A stretch of 50,207 nucleotides of DNA from Branchiostoma floridae (taxonomy: Eukaryota > Chordata > Leptocardii > Amphioxiformes > Branchiostomatidae): NCBI RefSeq assembly GCF_000003815.2, contig NC_049984.1, forward strand, positions 27,152,041 through 27,202,247, given 5' to 3'. The notes beneath the pieces are model-generated. The model did no database searches. It worked only from the letters and a program-made list of their open reading frames with translations, and was not told the DNA's origin. This document shows positions 21,086 through 31,407 of the stretch, one piece after another (position 1 is the stretch's first letter; each line of letters opens with the position of its first letter). Made by a program: the position numbers and the translations under genes.

Positions 21086-22650
21086 AGACAGTTGATAAAC
21101 AGTAGAAATAATTCATTTACGATCGATAAACATTCAATAGATAACCACGTACTCATGGTTATGACATGCATTAACACTTCACAATATAAAACACGACTGA
21201 GATGTTTGGTAAGTTAAACGAATCGCGAATACTGCAAAGTACACCAACCCAGACCACCAACACGTAAACAAGATAATCCATCACAGATGTCAGCCGCGGT
21301 CGGCCTCGCACTTTTAATTCTTGAGTAATAATTTTTGTCACGAATTGCGGTCGAACAGACTAACATCGTCGGCCGTCGGCATAGTACAAGACCCTGGCTA
21401 GCATTAGAACTAGAAGTACGGGACAAAACCTGAGGGTATGTATAAACTGACGTGTTGGTTCGGAGACACATTCCAAACGATGCCTTACACAACAAGGCGC
21501 GGGTAAAGGATCTATATTCCTTTGAATCCCTTATATATTCCTAACCAAGAATTCGTCAACATAGACTATTTGGCAGCGAAAATGTCATTTTAGTACTGGC
21601 AACGGACCACCCACCTCTCGCCACCGCCCTTCTTCTCCAACTAAAGCTGCGAGACTGTGCGACGGGAAATACTGTACATATCCATCCGCCGTCAAACTGG
21701 CCAGCTATACAGCAGCCAATAATTCGACGTGAACAGCTATTTCATTTTAAATCGATAGGCACATATTATACCAAAGCAGGAAATAATGCCAGAGGTCTAA
21801 AATCGACCTCTAATTCGATGGCTGCTTCCTTCTTGAGTGGAACTATTTTCTGGCGGCACTTGTGTACATCCTGTCTGAGGAGGGTATTCGGTGGCGTGGG
21901 GTAGCGAGGCTCACAAAGGGTTTGTCAAAACGGAGTGGTTATGGATAATACAGAAATGCTAACTGGTTTTGTTTCGTGACTTTAACAGTTGCCCCAAACA
22001 ACGTAATCATAACACGGCGAATAATGAAGAATGAACAACTTCATTGCACATTTTTGCCCCACTTGGCAAGGTCACATGATAAAAATCAAATACATGTGAT
22101 AATGGTAACAATCATATACATTCATATGTACATATATACGTCTAATCTACTGTGATTCTTTTTCCAACTGTGGCTTTCCTTTAAAACTTCACCTACTACA
22201 ATTTAAAATCTTTGAAATGGTAAAATTGGTTCATTTACAGCAGCTTTAAGATTATCGACCATAACTGACTTATTTCTTGTCATACGCAGCTGAAGCAAGA
22301 ACTTTAACACGTGAAGTGTCAGACATTGCTGCAGGTATGTAAACACAGTAATGAATTACACGTACAGAATATTTTGCACAATTGAATCAGTAATGTGTAG
22401 TAGGGCATTATTGGGATTGTCATGCAATGATGACAACAGAAAATAGGGGCACTACAATGTCTGAAATCAGTCTTCTGGGCAAATAGAATGGCAAGGGTTA
22501 TCAATGCAGAATGCACTTCATAACGACCACCACATAGGCACACACCACGCACGAACGTTGTCATTTCCTCTATTTCAGTGTAAAGAAAAATACCCTTTTC
22601 TGAGACGGTCTTAGCCAAGACGAATTTTTATAATCTTTTGCATTCAAAAG
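21086..22650. other. No gene seen
   Basis: 1.5 kb of moderately AT-rich sequence without recognisable coding, TIR or tandem structure. Short ORFs (for example minus 21214-21495) have no protein-like motif. Confidence 0.45.
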
Positions 22651-23031
22651 TTGTGTTTTTTTTCTATATTTGCGGCAAAACGTCCCTTTAAGCCAGCCAG
22701 GTGTGATCGAACAGCGCGTACCGATACACAGTGCCTGCTCTCGATCGGGGCGACCGCAAAGGTCCAGAACAAGTTGGGTTCCGTTCGGAACAAGGCTGGG
22801 TACCGCAAGATCGCGGAGGAGTTAAGAAAGAACGGATACAACTGTACTGACTCCCAGGTTGATCGGAAGCTGCGAAATCTCCGGTACAAGTACAAAACAA
22901 CCTTACAAACCTCTGTACTCAAACTATCACAAACAAAAATACTTGAATGTATGAACGAAATGTACAACAAACTATGTATGCTGATAACAAACTTTCGTAC
23001 TCAAACTATACACCAAAATTCTTCATACTGA
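22651..23031 (+). CDS. Myb/SANT-like DNA-binding ORF (partial)
   Basis: 126-codon open frame. Residues about 39-80 (KLGSVRNKAGYRKIAEELRK, then GYNCTDSQVDRKLRNLRYKY) fit the second and third helices of the Myb/SANT-like domain (Myb_DNA-bind_4/MADF type) that sits beside Harbinger/PIF transposases and in host regulators: a K-I-A-E-E-L-x-x-x-G-Y core followed by Q-V-x-x-K-L-x-N-L-x-x-x-Y-K. The first helix with its conserved Trp is missing, which suggests an upstream exon or truncation. The tail is Thr/Asn-rich. No Harbinger nuclease is seen nearby. Confidence 0.45.
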   Translation: MCFFSIFAAKRPFKPARCDRTARTDTQCLLSIGATAKVQNKLGSVRNKAGYRKIAEELRKNGYNCTDSQVDRKLRNLRYKYKTTLQTSVLKLSQTKILECMNEMYNKLCMLITNFRTQTIHQNSSY

Positions 23032-23039
23032 ATATGAAA

Positions 23040-23430
23040 GTAGATAGTATTCCCAGTTGGGAATGCTTCTGAAGTTACACAGTATTCCTTGCCAATCCGT
23101 GCCAAGATACCACATATAAATATAGATATGACTCTTCCATGCACTTTCAGGCGCCTCAATGTCATGACGTCAATGGAAAATACACATGGTGACTGGGAGA
23201 ATACAGATGGTGACTGAGAACAAGAGGTTTGAGGACATGGCCCTCTTACATTTGGCGACGAGGATGGGATTCTAAATAACCAAGCAGGCCATCATACAAC
23301 AGGAGAGGATGGTAAACGTCCGCTTCAGGGCGGAGATGAGCGGGCAGGACCTGGAGGACGAGATCAGAAGGGCCATGCGTCATACACAGCTACCTCTCAA
23401 CGGCTATTTACCTGAATAGCTTCTCTTATC
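23040..23430 (+). repeat. LTR end, primer-binding-like site and gag-leader relic
   Basis: CTCTTACA at about 23246-23253 followed by TTTGGCGACGAGGATGGG is the usual look of an LTR 3' end plus primer-binding segment in Gypsy/BEL elements; compare CCCTTACA|TTTGGTGGAT at 47900-47917. A 45-codon coding-like stretch follows (QQERMVNVRFRAEMSGQDLE). Nothing further of that element is visible. Confidence 0.3.
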
Positions 23431-23511
23431 AATTTGTTAACATATGTACATCTTTAATATATTTCTAACCATATATCCAATACAGTATTCCGAAGCTACA
23501 GAATGTCATAC

Positions 23512-24114
23512 GTTGCCCCTACCACCGTCACTGAAAATAGCTCGTAGTTTGCCTATATAACTATCCACTGTTTTAAAAGCCAACCTTACTGGGCACGCAC
23601 ATTGAACCTGTCTACACTCTTCCCGATGCACTTTCGTCTTCCCTTGCCCATCTTTCCAAATCAGGAATTTTATCACCTCGATTGGAGAAGCCGTTGCCAA
23701 TGTCTTTGGAGGAGAGCACGTTTTAAGAAAATCTACAAATAAATCCCCCAAAGCGCCCTTTTGCCTGGCATAAGGTGAATTATCCTGCTCTCCTACCAAT
23801 TCTTTCCAACGACTCTCAATCGCTGCGTGATCTACTATTTTGCCTCTAACAGTATCCATCCGCATCTGCTCCACTCTCGGCTTTCCACATTTCTGACAGA
23901 AATTGTGATCAAAATCGTTTGGATGGCCGCAAACTTGACACCTAACCGCCGGCACCCAAGCCCTTGGCGCCCCACCCAAACTTACCGAAAATGGCTCTGA
24001 GGCTCGGGAGACTTGGCCATCGCCTCCCTTTGACGTTGGACTACTACCTAGGTATTGTCGAAACGGAAAATCCAGCCTTTGCATGTCGCTTTCCCAAGAA
24101 CCGAAAGTCTTCTC
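23512..24114 (-). pseudogene. Tyrosine recombinase exon: zinc ribbon and core-binding domain
   Basis: Exon of exactly 201 codons. The acceptor (a long pyrimidine tract, then GTCTAG) is at about 24115 and a donor AAC|GTATGA at 23511. Protein order: a basic/Ser leader; a four-cysteine ribbon, C-x2-C-GHPNDFDHNF-C-x2-C (about residues 61-82); then an alpha-helical core-binding domain: SPYARQKGALGDLFVDFL, ASPIEVIKFLIWKD, FKTVDSYIGKLRAIF. Known: the N-terminal SAM-like domain of phage-integrase-type tyrosine recombinases binds DNA; the C-terminal domain has R-H-R-Y. That catalytic domain is not found downstream on this strand to 23030, so it is lost or beyond the sequence. The zinc-ribbon leader recalls recombinases repeated in coral and amphioxus genomes. 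Confidence 0.6.
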
Positions 24115-24292
24115 CTAGACCAAACAACAGAAAAGAAATAAAGAAAAAAAGAAAGAGAGACAAAAACAGATGAGATATGTATATATATCTATATACCTAT
24201 ATAAGTATGGTTATATATCTCCATACCTAACCCACCCGGTTTCCCCCACCATATCGTGATCTCGAACCTTATACCCACTTCCTCTTTATCAA

Positions 24293-25690
24293 CTATTGTT
24301 TCCCGAGGCTGAACGCCCACAGATCCCAAAATGATGGCTTCAACTGCCAAGCCCTGTTCTTAGAAGGGAACCACAACACTGGTTGACCGGCATTCGCCAC
24401 CTTGACTTTCGTTATCGCCTCCCCTTGTAAAATCGCCCACCAGTATTGCCTCGGGTACCTGTCTGGCACAATCATGACCACTTTGGCTTTCTGTTCTCTG
24501 ACAAAATGTAACACAGATGAGATAAGATGGAAAGGGGGAAAGACATAACAATTCCTATTTCCTAAGTCTTGTGCAAACAGATTCACCCCCTTCGAGTTTG
24601 GCATTGGATGGAGACTGAAAAACTCCAGATCCTGACCACTTCTTCCCTTTTGTACATTAGAGGGCAATGCCATTAAGTCAGTGTCGAAACCCCCTCGCCC
24701 TCCTAACTCCCTATCAAGCCGTTCGAAGACCTTCCTGTGCAACATAGCATCCATTGCTGAGAGTCTCCTCGATGGATCGTCCGCCTCATTCTCCCCTGAA
24801 GGCACATACGATAACTTCAAATCCACATTCAAATCCACCACTGTCTCCCATAGTTTTACAATTGCTCTGGCCAGCACAATGCTCTTCCCTCCCTGTTTTT
24901 CCCATGCAGAAATCAGGTTCTTATTATCTACACGGGCATCCACCCTTTTGTTCCTGACCAACTCTTGCGCTGACAAAATAACTTGTCTCAAAGCCTCTGT
25001 TTCCTTCAATGACCGCTATGATTCCTTCCTGCTCATCTTGGCGCCAATAATCGCTACATTGCATTGCGCCCTCCTTAGTCGCAACAATACCTGCCCATTT
25101 GAAACCTGACGCATCCGAGGAAAGTTCGATCACCTCATGTTTCTCAACTCTCCAAGGTAAGTGCCCTTCCCACTTGTCCAGGAATCTCCAATGCTCTAGC
25201 TCCTGTCTGACCGGTCCTTTCACCTGCACCATCTCCCCGTTCCGCAAGGCGAGTTTTATCGCGTTGAACATCTCCCTACAGTACAAGCGCGCAGCTGGGA
25301 CAGCCAAACCAAAAGAGACAAGTTTCCCCGTTAATTTCTGTATCGTTGTCACGCTTACCATCTTTCTGCTCAACACTGTTTCCCTTAACTCTGCAAAAGA
25401 CCACTTTTTTCTTTCAGGCAAAAGAAATGCCAAAAGCACAGAGTCAGCTCCTAGCCCTAAGAATTCGAGGCATTGCACAGGGTCTAACTGGCACTTCCCT
25501 AGACCAATAAAGTACCCTAAGGCGACCAGAATATAGCACATGATGAAACATGCCGCTTCAGCTGCCCTAAAATTTGGTCTCACGAGGAGAGCTTGTTCTT
25601 CTGGCCTTACTCCTGGTGCGTCCCTTGTTGCCAATTGGCTTGCGTGTCTGTCGTCTATGTATAAGGACGCAGGGACGCCCAGTGTTCTAA
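24293..25690 (-). pseudogene. DIRS-like RT (C-terminal part) and RNase H, frameshifted
   Basis: Two overlapping frames. 25700-24924 carries RIRTLGVPASLYIDDRHASQ (YIDD, RT domain C), ALGYFIGLGKCQLDP and LEFLGLGADS (domain D/E region), a thumb segment, and the RNase H start IELSSDASGFKWAGIVATKE (first Asp). A frameshift near 24960-25010 moves to the frame from 25009: KETEALRQVILSAQEL (Glu), DARVDNKNLISAWEKQGG (Asp) and YVPSGENEADDPSRRLS (last Asp). The C-terminal ~110 residues (PDRYPRQYWWAILQGE...) are a conserved tail of unknown role; stop at 24293. Known: RT and RNase H make the DNA copy. The frameshift kills the protein. Confidence 0.8.
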
Positions 25691-25839
25691 TCCTATGCAT
25701 GGCAACTTGCCATGGTCATAGCCGCTCTTATCATCGCACTTGGTCTGAAAATGTCCCCTCCCTACATACTTAGTCAGATTCATTACCGAGTCCAAACGGA
25801 ACGGACACTCCTTCATCCAAAGATTCAAATACCTAAGAT
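25691..25839 (-). pseudogene. DIRS-like RT, palm segment after LINE-A
   Basis: Reads LRYLNLWMKECPFRLDSV and then YVGRGHFQTKCDDKSGYDH (domain A, catalytic Asp in the DDKSGYDH motif). It then jumps straight to the MHRIRTLG of the next piece in another frame. In relatives some 40-45 residues (the domain B region) sit between these motifs, so an internal deletion is inferred. The joint lies at CATGGCAAGTTGCCATG, an imperfect palindrome, around 25699-25715. LINE-A starts immediately upstream. Confidence 0.7.
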
Positions 25840-26295
25840 TTGGTATCGCCCATGGAAAGAGGTGGCTAAATTTCAGTGCTCTTCAATTACCTACGATCTT
25901 TAACCAGAAACTGTACGCTCAAGTTATTTTTCGAGTTCATCTGTGAGTGTACGTGTGCTGGAGCCTGTGGACTGTCTGCTGAGCTGATATGAGGTGGTTC
26001 CGACGTCTGATCTGCTGAAGACGGGAGCCGTTCCTGTTTGACTAGCCCTGGCCAGCCGCCATATTACCTGAAGCGTCACAACCGCAGCGGGCTCCTTTGA
26101 GGAGCCCCCGCCGGTAAGTTTTTTTTTACAACAGCAGATTCCACTACACCATCACTTCTATACTATATCATTATCTTCCTGCGATCTTTCTGCCGTTTGC
26201 TGCTGTATTTTATTACACCCTTGCAGAGTTGCAGAGGGCTGGAGTTGAGCATCGCCATATCTCTCAGGTGTGGTCATTTGCATATCAATCTCACG

Positions 26296-27069
26296 ATGCC
26301 GCCGCGGAAACAAAACTTGTCAGAGGATGACATGTCCACAATAAAGGATTTGTTGGAGCAACAGCAGGCAAAGTATGAAGACTTACTACAAAGACAACAA
26401 TCAATCTTTCAATCATTCATAGAATCTGTCATGACCTCTACTAATAACCGATTTGACAATCTAGTTAGAGAAGTACAGGAGCTGAAGTCTTCTTTGCAGT
26501 TCTCGCAGCATGAAGTTGACACTCTGAAAACCAAACTGGACGAAGCTAATTCAGAGATAACCAACCTGAAAGCCACTATTGATGAACAAGCAAAGAATCC
26601 CAAGTCTCTACAAATGCCAGACATGGAGAAAAAGATGGACTATCTGGAGAACCAGAGCAGAAGAAACAACGTAGTCATCGATGGCATAGAGGACGACGCC
26701 AAGGAAACTTGGGCCGACACAGAAGTCAAAGTACGCAACATCCTGACAAAAAAGTTACAACTAGACTCAAAGACAATCGAAATAGAAAGAGCTCATCGGA
26801 ATGGTCCCTTCAGAAATGACTCCCCCCGCCCAAGGCAAGTTGTGGTCAAGCTACTGCGTTTCAAGGACAAACAAATGATCCTTAACAGAGCCCGATCCAA
26901 CCTCAAGAATACCAACATTTACATCAATGAAGACTTTTCAGATCAAGTTCGAAAACGACGCGCAGAGCTGGTGCCAAAGATGAGGGAAGCCAGACAACGT
27001 GGAGAGTTCGCTATCATCAGTTATGACCGACTCGTCATCAGGAAGAAAACTAATCAGGAAATGTCGTAA
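26296..27069 (+). CDS. LINE-A ORF1 (RNA-binding coiled-coil protein)
   Basis: 257 codons starting at MPPRKQNLSEDD; the frame is open to 26197 but the first 33 codons look like UTR. Residues about 15-115 form a coiled coil (LLEQQQAKYEDLLQRQQ, then QHEVDTLKTKLDEANSEI and MEKKMDYLENQSRRNN). An RRM-like part follows with NNVVIDGIEDDAKETWADTE, RQVVVKLLRFKDKQMILNRA and TNIYINEDFSDQVRKRRAEL. Known: this is the L1 ORF1p-like (Transposase_22-type) arrangement, a trimeric RNA-binding chaperone of the LINE particle. The frame has no stop or shift. Confidence 0.75.
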   Translation: MPPRKQNLSEDDMSTIKDLLEQQQAKYEDLLQRQQSIFQSFIESVMTSTNNRFDNLVREVQELKSSLQFSQHEVDTLKTKLDEANSEITNLKATIDEQAKNPKSLQMPDMEKKMDYLENQSRRNNVVIDGIEDDAKETWADTEVKVRNILTKKLQLDSKTIEIERAHRNGPFRNDSPRPRQVVVKLLRFKDKQMILNRARSNLKNTNIYINEDFSDQVRKRRAELVPKMREARQRGEFAIISYDRLVIRKKTNQEMS

Positions 27070-27238
27070 AGCTTATTTCCATCTGTATTACATTTATTGT
27101 GTGTAGTAGACCTATAATATTTCATGTATGCTACTTCTAGATGCGACCATTCAAATATAGTTTTCCACCCATGTATATTTTACTATGTAATGATGTATAA
27201 CTATGTAATGTTGTATATTAACTATGCTTATATAGACC

Positions 27239-27314
27239 ATGTCCAACACATCCACTCAAACAGATGATTTCAATAGTACACCATATAATTTTGAAGATGA
27301 TAACCTGATCACCT
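27239..27314 (+). pseudogene. LINE-A ORF2, first codons before LINE-C
   Basis: ATG at 27239 begins MSNTSTQTDDFNSTPYNFED and runs about 25 codons until the LINE-C segment. The acidic, Asn/Ser-rich text resumes in style after LINE-C with DSDKESNFTDSWDPDVNFYG, consistent with one split N-terminus. Exact junctions are not resolved because no clear target duplication was found. Confidence 0.45.
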
Positions 27315-27703
27315 TATCACACGAGACACGCGGCACGGAAAAACTTAAGAACTGAAAAACCAAAAACAAACAGCCTGAAAAAATCCTTCACATATAGAGC
27401 AGCAACAGATTGGAACAAACTATCACATGAGCTGCAAACTGCGAACACATCCAGGATTTTCAGACGGCAGCTGGTGAAACATATGCGAGACTTAGCTAAA
27501 GACACATGAGGGGCTGGATGATTGATGATTATTGGATAAGGCACATGTGTTTTTGTTTAATGATTTTTTATTGACATGTTGTATGTGTGTATGTTGCAAA
27601 CTGTATGTGTTTTATGTGTATTACTCCTGGAAGATTAGTTGCTGCATTGTTATGTTAACAACTAAAGGAGTGAATGAACAATAAACAATAAACAATCTTT
27701 AAC
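27315..27703 (+). mobile_element. LINE-C, 3' end fragment
   Basis: The frame from 27315 reads YHTRHAARKNLRTEK and then LKKSFTYRAATDWNKLSHEL, the last stretch of a CR1-type ORF2, with stop at 27507-27509. A 3' UTR and a tail of AATAAAC units (CAATAAACAATAAACAATC at about 27680-27698) follow. It sits between the first codons of LINE-A ORF2 and the rest, so it is a severely 5'-truncated insertion. Confidence 0.6.
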
Positions 27704-27709
27704 CCCTTC

Positions 27710-29932
27710 ATGCTCGACTCAGATAAGGAATCAAACTTCACTGACAGCTGGGATCCAGATGTAAACTTCTACGGAAACTTTTTAGATACAAATACGAATA
27801 CCCCATGCGTTAACTACTCTGAAGATCAGTTTAACTCCATGTGCCTTAAGTCAGGCCATAACACTAACGCTTTCTCAGTGTTGCACCTAAACATTAGAAG
27901 TCTCCCGCGAAATTTCGACAATTTTACCCACTATCTATCTACTCTAAATCATGACTTCTCTATTATAGGTTTATCTGAAACATGGCTAACTCAAAGTACT
28001 TCTCAACTGTATGATTTCCCAAACTATACCTCAGTACATCGTTGTAGATCGAACAGAGTTGGTGGTGGAGTATCTCTCTTTATACGCGAAAATCTTGAGT
28101 TTGTACAAAGGGACGATTTAACTATACATTCGCATGAGGGAAATGTGGAGTCCATTTTTATTGAACTTCCAGTGTCTTCCTCTCCTACTCGTAAGAATAT
28201 GATATTAGGATGTGTATACCGACCACCTGACACGGATATTAAGGACTTTACTAGTCATCTTGCGACAACACTGGATACAATAAGTAAGGAAGGTAAAACA
28301 TGTTTTCTTCTTGGCGATTTCAATATAGACTTACTAAAAAATGAAAGACATACTCTAACGACAGATTTTTTAAATATGTTATTCTCGTGTTGTATGTATC
28401 CCACAATCACCAAACCAACAAGAATAACTGACAAATCTGCGACCCTAATCGATAATATATTAACAAACTCCTTACCTGAATCCTATACTTCTGGCACTCT
28501 TGTAACAGATATTTCGGACCATTTACCTATATTTTACATAATGAAATGTAAATCCGATGTGAGTAAAACTAACAGTACAAAACGACGTTTGCGCAAATTT
28601 ACTAGTTCCAATATCACTAAATTCAAAAACCAATTAGCGGATGTAACATGGGACAAATTATACAATTACTCTAACACAAATGATGCCTACAGTCATTTTA
28701 TTCAAGTCATTACTTCTCTGTTTGAAGAATGTTTCCCGATTGTTACTCACTCCGAACGTAATGTAGAAAAGAACAAACCCTGGTTCACTCCTGCGCTTCA
28801 TAAATCGTCCATCAAGAAAAACAAGTTATACAAAAAATATGTAAGGAATCCAAATCCAACTTCTTTCCAGACATATAAAACTTACAGAAATAAATTCAAC
28901 ACATTAATTCGCTTATCTAAAAGGAATCACTATCACAAAAAATTCAAGGAGACAACAGATAACATAAGAAACACATGGAAATTGATAAACGAGCTTCTTA
29001 ATAAAAAAAAGAAATCGAATGTCCTTCCTAGCAAACTCTGTGACGACACATATGAAATATCAAACCCACAAGACATTGTAGATGCCTTCAATAACTTTTT
29101 TGTTAATATTGGACCCTCATTAGCTAAAAAGATCGACAAGACTGACTGTTCTCCTCTATCTTTCATTAACAATGTCTACCCATCTTATAGCTTCTTTGAA
29201 ACACCCACTGTATCCGAAGTCCAGAATATTATTTGTAATCTTAAGAACTCTGCTCCTGGTAATGATGAATTAAGTACCTCCTTAATAAAACAAGTCAGCA
29301 GCTCAATACTAGAGCCCCTCACTTATATATTAAAATTGTCCTTGGAAACTGGTATGGTCCCAAATGATTTAAAGATAGCCAAAGTCATACCGCTTTTCAA
29401 ATCGGGAAACACCTGTTTACTGTCAAATTACCGCCCCATATCAGTTTTGCCGGTATTTTCAAAAGTCCTAGAGCAATTAGTATACAAGAGAATTCTACAG
29501 CACTTAGAAGATAACAACATCCTCCATGAACACCAATATGGCTTCCGTAAACACCATTCAACATATATGACACTTTTGAAATTAGTAGATAAAATTACCT
29601 CGGCCATAGAAAAGAATGAATTCACCATTGGTGTGTTTCTGGACTTGTCGAAAGCATTCGACACCGTGAACCATAAAATTCTATTAGAAAAACTTAACTG
29701 CTATGGCTTTCAAGGATATGTTTTCACATGGCTAAAAGACTATTTATCTAACAGAAAACAGTATGTTTCTAATAATACCTACTCCTCAGATACAAGATCA
29801 ATTTCCTGTGGCGTCCCTCAAGGTTCTATTCTTGGTCCTCTACTATTTCTCAATATATATCAACGATTTGGCTTATGTATCTGATGAACTTTATGCACTA
29901 CTATTTGCAGATGATACTAACTTGTTTTCATC
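27710..29932 (+). pseudogene. LINE-A ORF2: endonuclease and RT up to the FADD motif
   Basis: Open from 27710 to 29884. APE endonuclease: SVLHLNIRSLPRNFDNF, LSETWL, GGGVSLFIREN, FLLGDFNIDLL, TLIDNILTN and SDHLPIFYIM. Then RT: KVIPLFKSGN, NYRPISVLPVFSKVLEQLV, YGFRKHHSTYMTLLKLVDK, FLDLSKAFDTVNHKIL (domain A), CGVPQGSILGPLLF (domain B). One extra base near 29853 shifts the frame; the next frame gives YINDLAYVSDELYALLFADD (domain C) up to 29932, where LINE-B's target duplication begins. Known: target-primed reverse transcription enzyme. Apart from that indel and the insertions the coding is intact, so LINE-A is rather young. Confidence 0.85.
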
Positions 29933-29957
29933 ACATTCTGACCTTGATATATTAGTC
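29933..29957. repeat. Target-site duplication of LINE-B, left copy
   Basis: 25 bases starting ACATTCTG and ending ATTAGTC, identical to 31383-31407. Confidence 0.9.
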
Positions 29958-31382
29958 TACATGCATTAACTCAGTTCTATCCTCAGCTATCAATGTCACC
30001 TGCGGAGTCCCTCAAGGGTCAATATTAGGCCCACTTCTGTTTATCATATATGTGAATGACTTACCAAATTGCATGCAACTCTGTAAGATTGCACTGTATG
30101 CCGACGATACGATAATTTACTTCGCGGCACGCAATGTACAGGCAATTGAGCAGGCCATCCAGAGCGACTCAGCCAGACTTTCCCAGTGGTTTGCGGCTAA
30201 CAAATTGTCGTTAAACCCCACGAAATGTAAAACGATATTAGTGGGTTCGTCAAGAGCAAACGACATTAACACTGAATTAGATATTACTTTAGCTGGCACT
30301 ACTCTTGACCAAGTTGATAAATTCAAGTATCTTGGAGTCATTATTGACAACATGTTAAAGTGGCATGATCACTGTGATCATCTTAACAAGAAGCTAGCTC
30401 AAATAATCGGAATAATGAAGTACCTTAAACACTACCTGGATAGAGAGGCGCTGCTCACAATTTACAAAGCCCTATTTCTCCCACACATACAGTATTGCAG
30501 CACTGTCTGGGATCAAGGGGGTAAAGGAAGTCTGGATAAACTACAGAAACTCCAAACTAGAGCTGGTCGCGTGATCATGGGGTACGATCGCCATACTTCT
30601 ACATCAAACGTCTTACGTAGTCTTGGATGGGTCCAAATAGTTGATGTACATAAAAGAAGTAAGGCAACGCTCGTTTTCAAGGCACTTAACGGCATGACCC
30701 CTCCCCATCTTACTGCATTGTTCTCCCAACTCTCAGAAATACACACACATAATACCCGTCTTAGATCACAAGGTGGACTCCTGCTGCCTAAAGCTAAATC
30801 TGAATATAGAAAGAAAGCTTTTTCATACTCAGGGGCGGTGCTCTGGAATTCCCTGTCGTCCCAATTAAGATCTGCGAGGACACTGTCACAGTTTAAACGA
30901 TTGTACCAGGACTAAAGGATTCTGATTGTATATATTTTAATTTTAGTTCCTGTCATATCACAGTGGATCCTTTTGTTTGATTTCTGTATTATGTTTTGAT
31001 GCTAAGACTGACATTTATGTTCTCTTCTGACTGTTATTTTTCATTTGCAAATCGACTTTGAAACAAACACTGCCCGACCAGCGACACATTGATATGCAAA
31101 TTCCACTTTTCGTTACTTTGATTTTAAGTTGATCCACTGCCTGAATGTGTTATTATTGTTATTATTACTACCATCATTATATTAAGTTATCCTGAGTTAT
31201 TTGTATTGTAAATAGTTGACACTTGAAGTTTAGTTATTTAAGTTTGACCTTTGATTTCAATTTTGATTCAGTTGTTGTGATTTTGTGTTATTTTATGTTG
31301 GGGTCTCCCGGCCCCCCAGGAGGTATTGAAAAACGCCAGTAGGCGATGTATTTTCCTGGATAAATAAATAAACTGAAAACTG
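29958..31382 (+). mobile_element. LINE-B, 5'-truncated CR1-like LINE inside LINE-A
   Basis: Starts in RT domain B (coding from about 29990) and ends with a 3' UTR and a GATAAATAAATAAACTG-type tail at about 31360-31382. Flanked by a perfect 25-bp duplication of LINE-A sequence (29933-29957 and 31383-31407). The 3' UTR contains CTCCCGGCCCCCCAGGAGG, able to form a GC-rich hairpin, followed by CCAGTAGGCG. Confidence 0.9.
29990..30915 (+). pseudogene. LINE-B reverse transcriptase C-terminal part
   Basis: Open to a stop at 30913-30915. Motifs: CGVPQGSILGPLLFIIYVND (domain B), IALYADDTIIYFAA (domain C), LSQWFAANKLSLNPTKCK, FKYLGVIIDNMLKWHDHCD (domain E) and the thumb/C-terminal part KALFLPHIQYCSTVWDQGG, ending FKRLYQD. 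It lacks the endonuclease and RT domain A because of 5' truncation during insertion, so it is inactive. No stop or shift in over 300 codons, consistent with a recent insertion. Confidence 0.85.
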
Positions 31383-31407
31383 ACATTCTGACCTTGATAT
31401 ATTAGTC

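Noticed and set aside
24681-25773. Plus-strand ORFs opposite the RT/RNase H
   Set aside because: Shadows of the minus-strand RT/RNase H frames; no recognisable motifs.
26197-26295. Upstream extension of LINE-A ORF1
   Set aside because: The composition is unlike the coiled-coil protein; the ATG at 26296 (MPPRKQ) is the more likely start.
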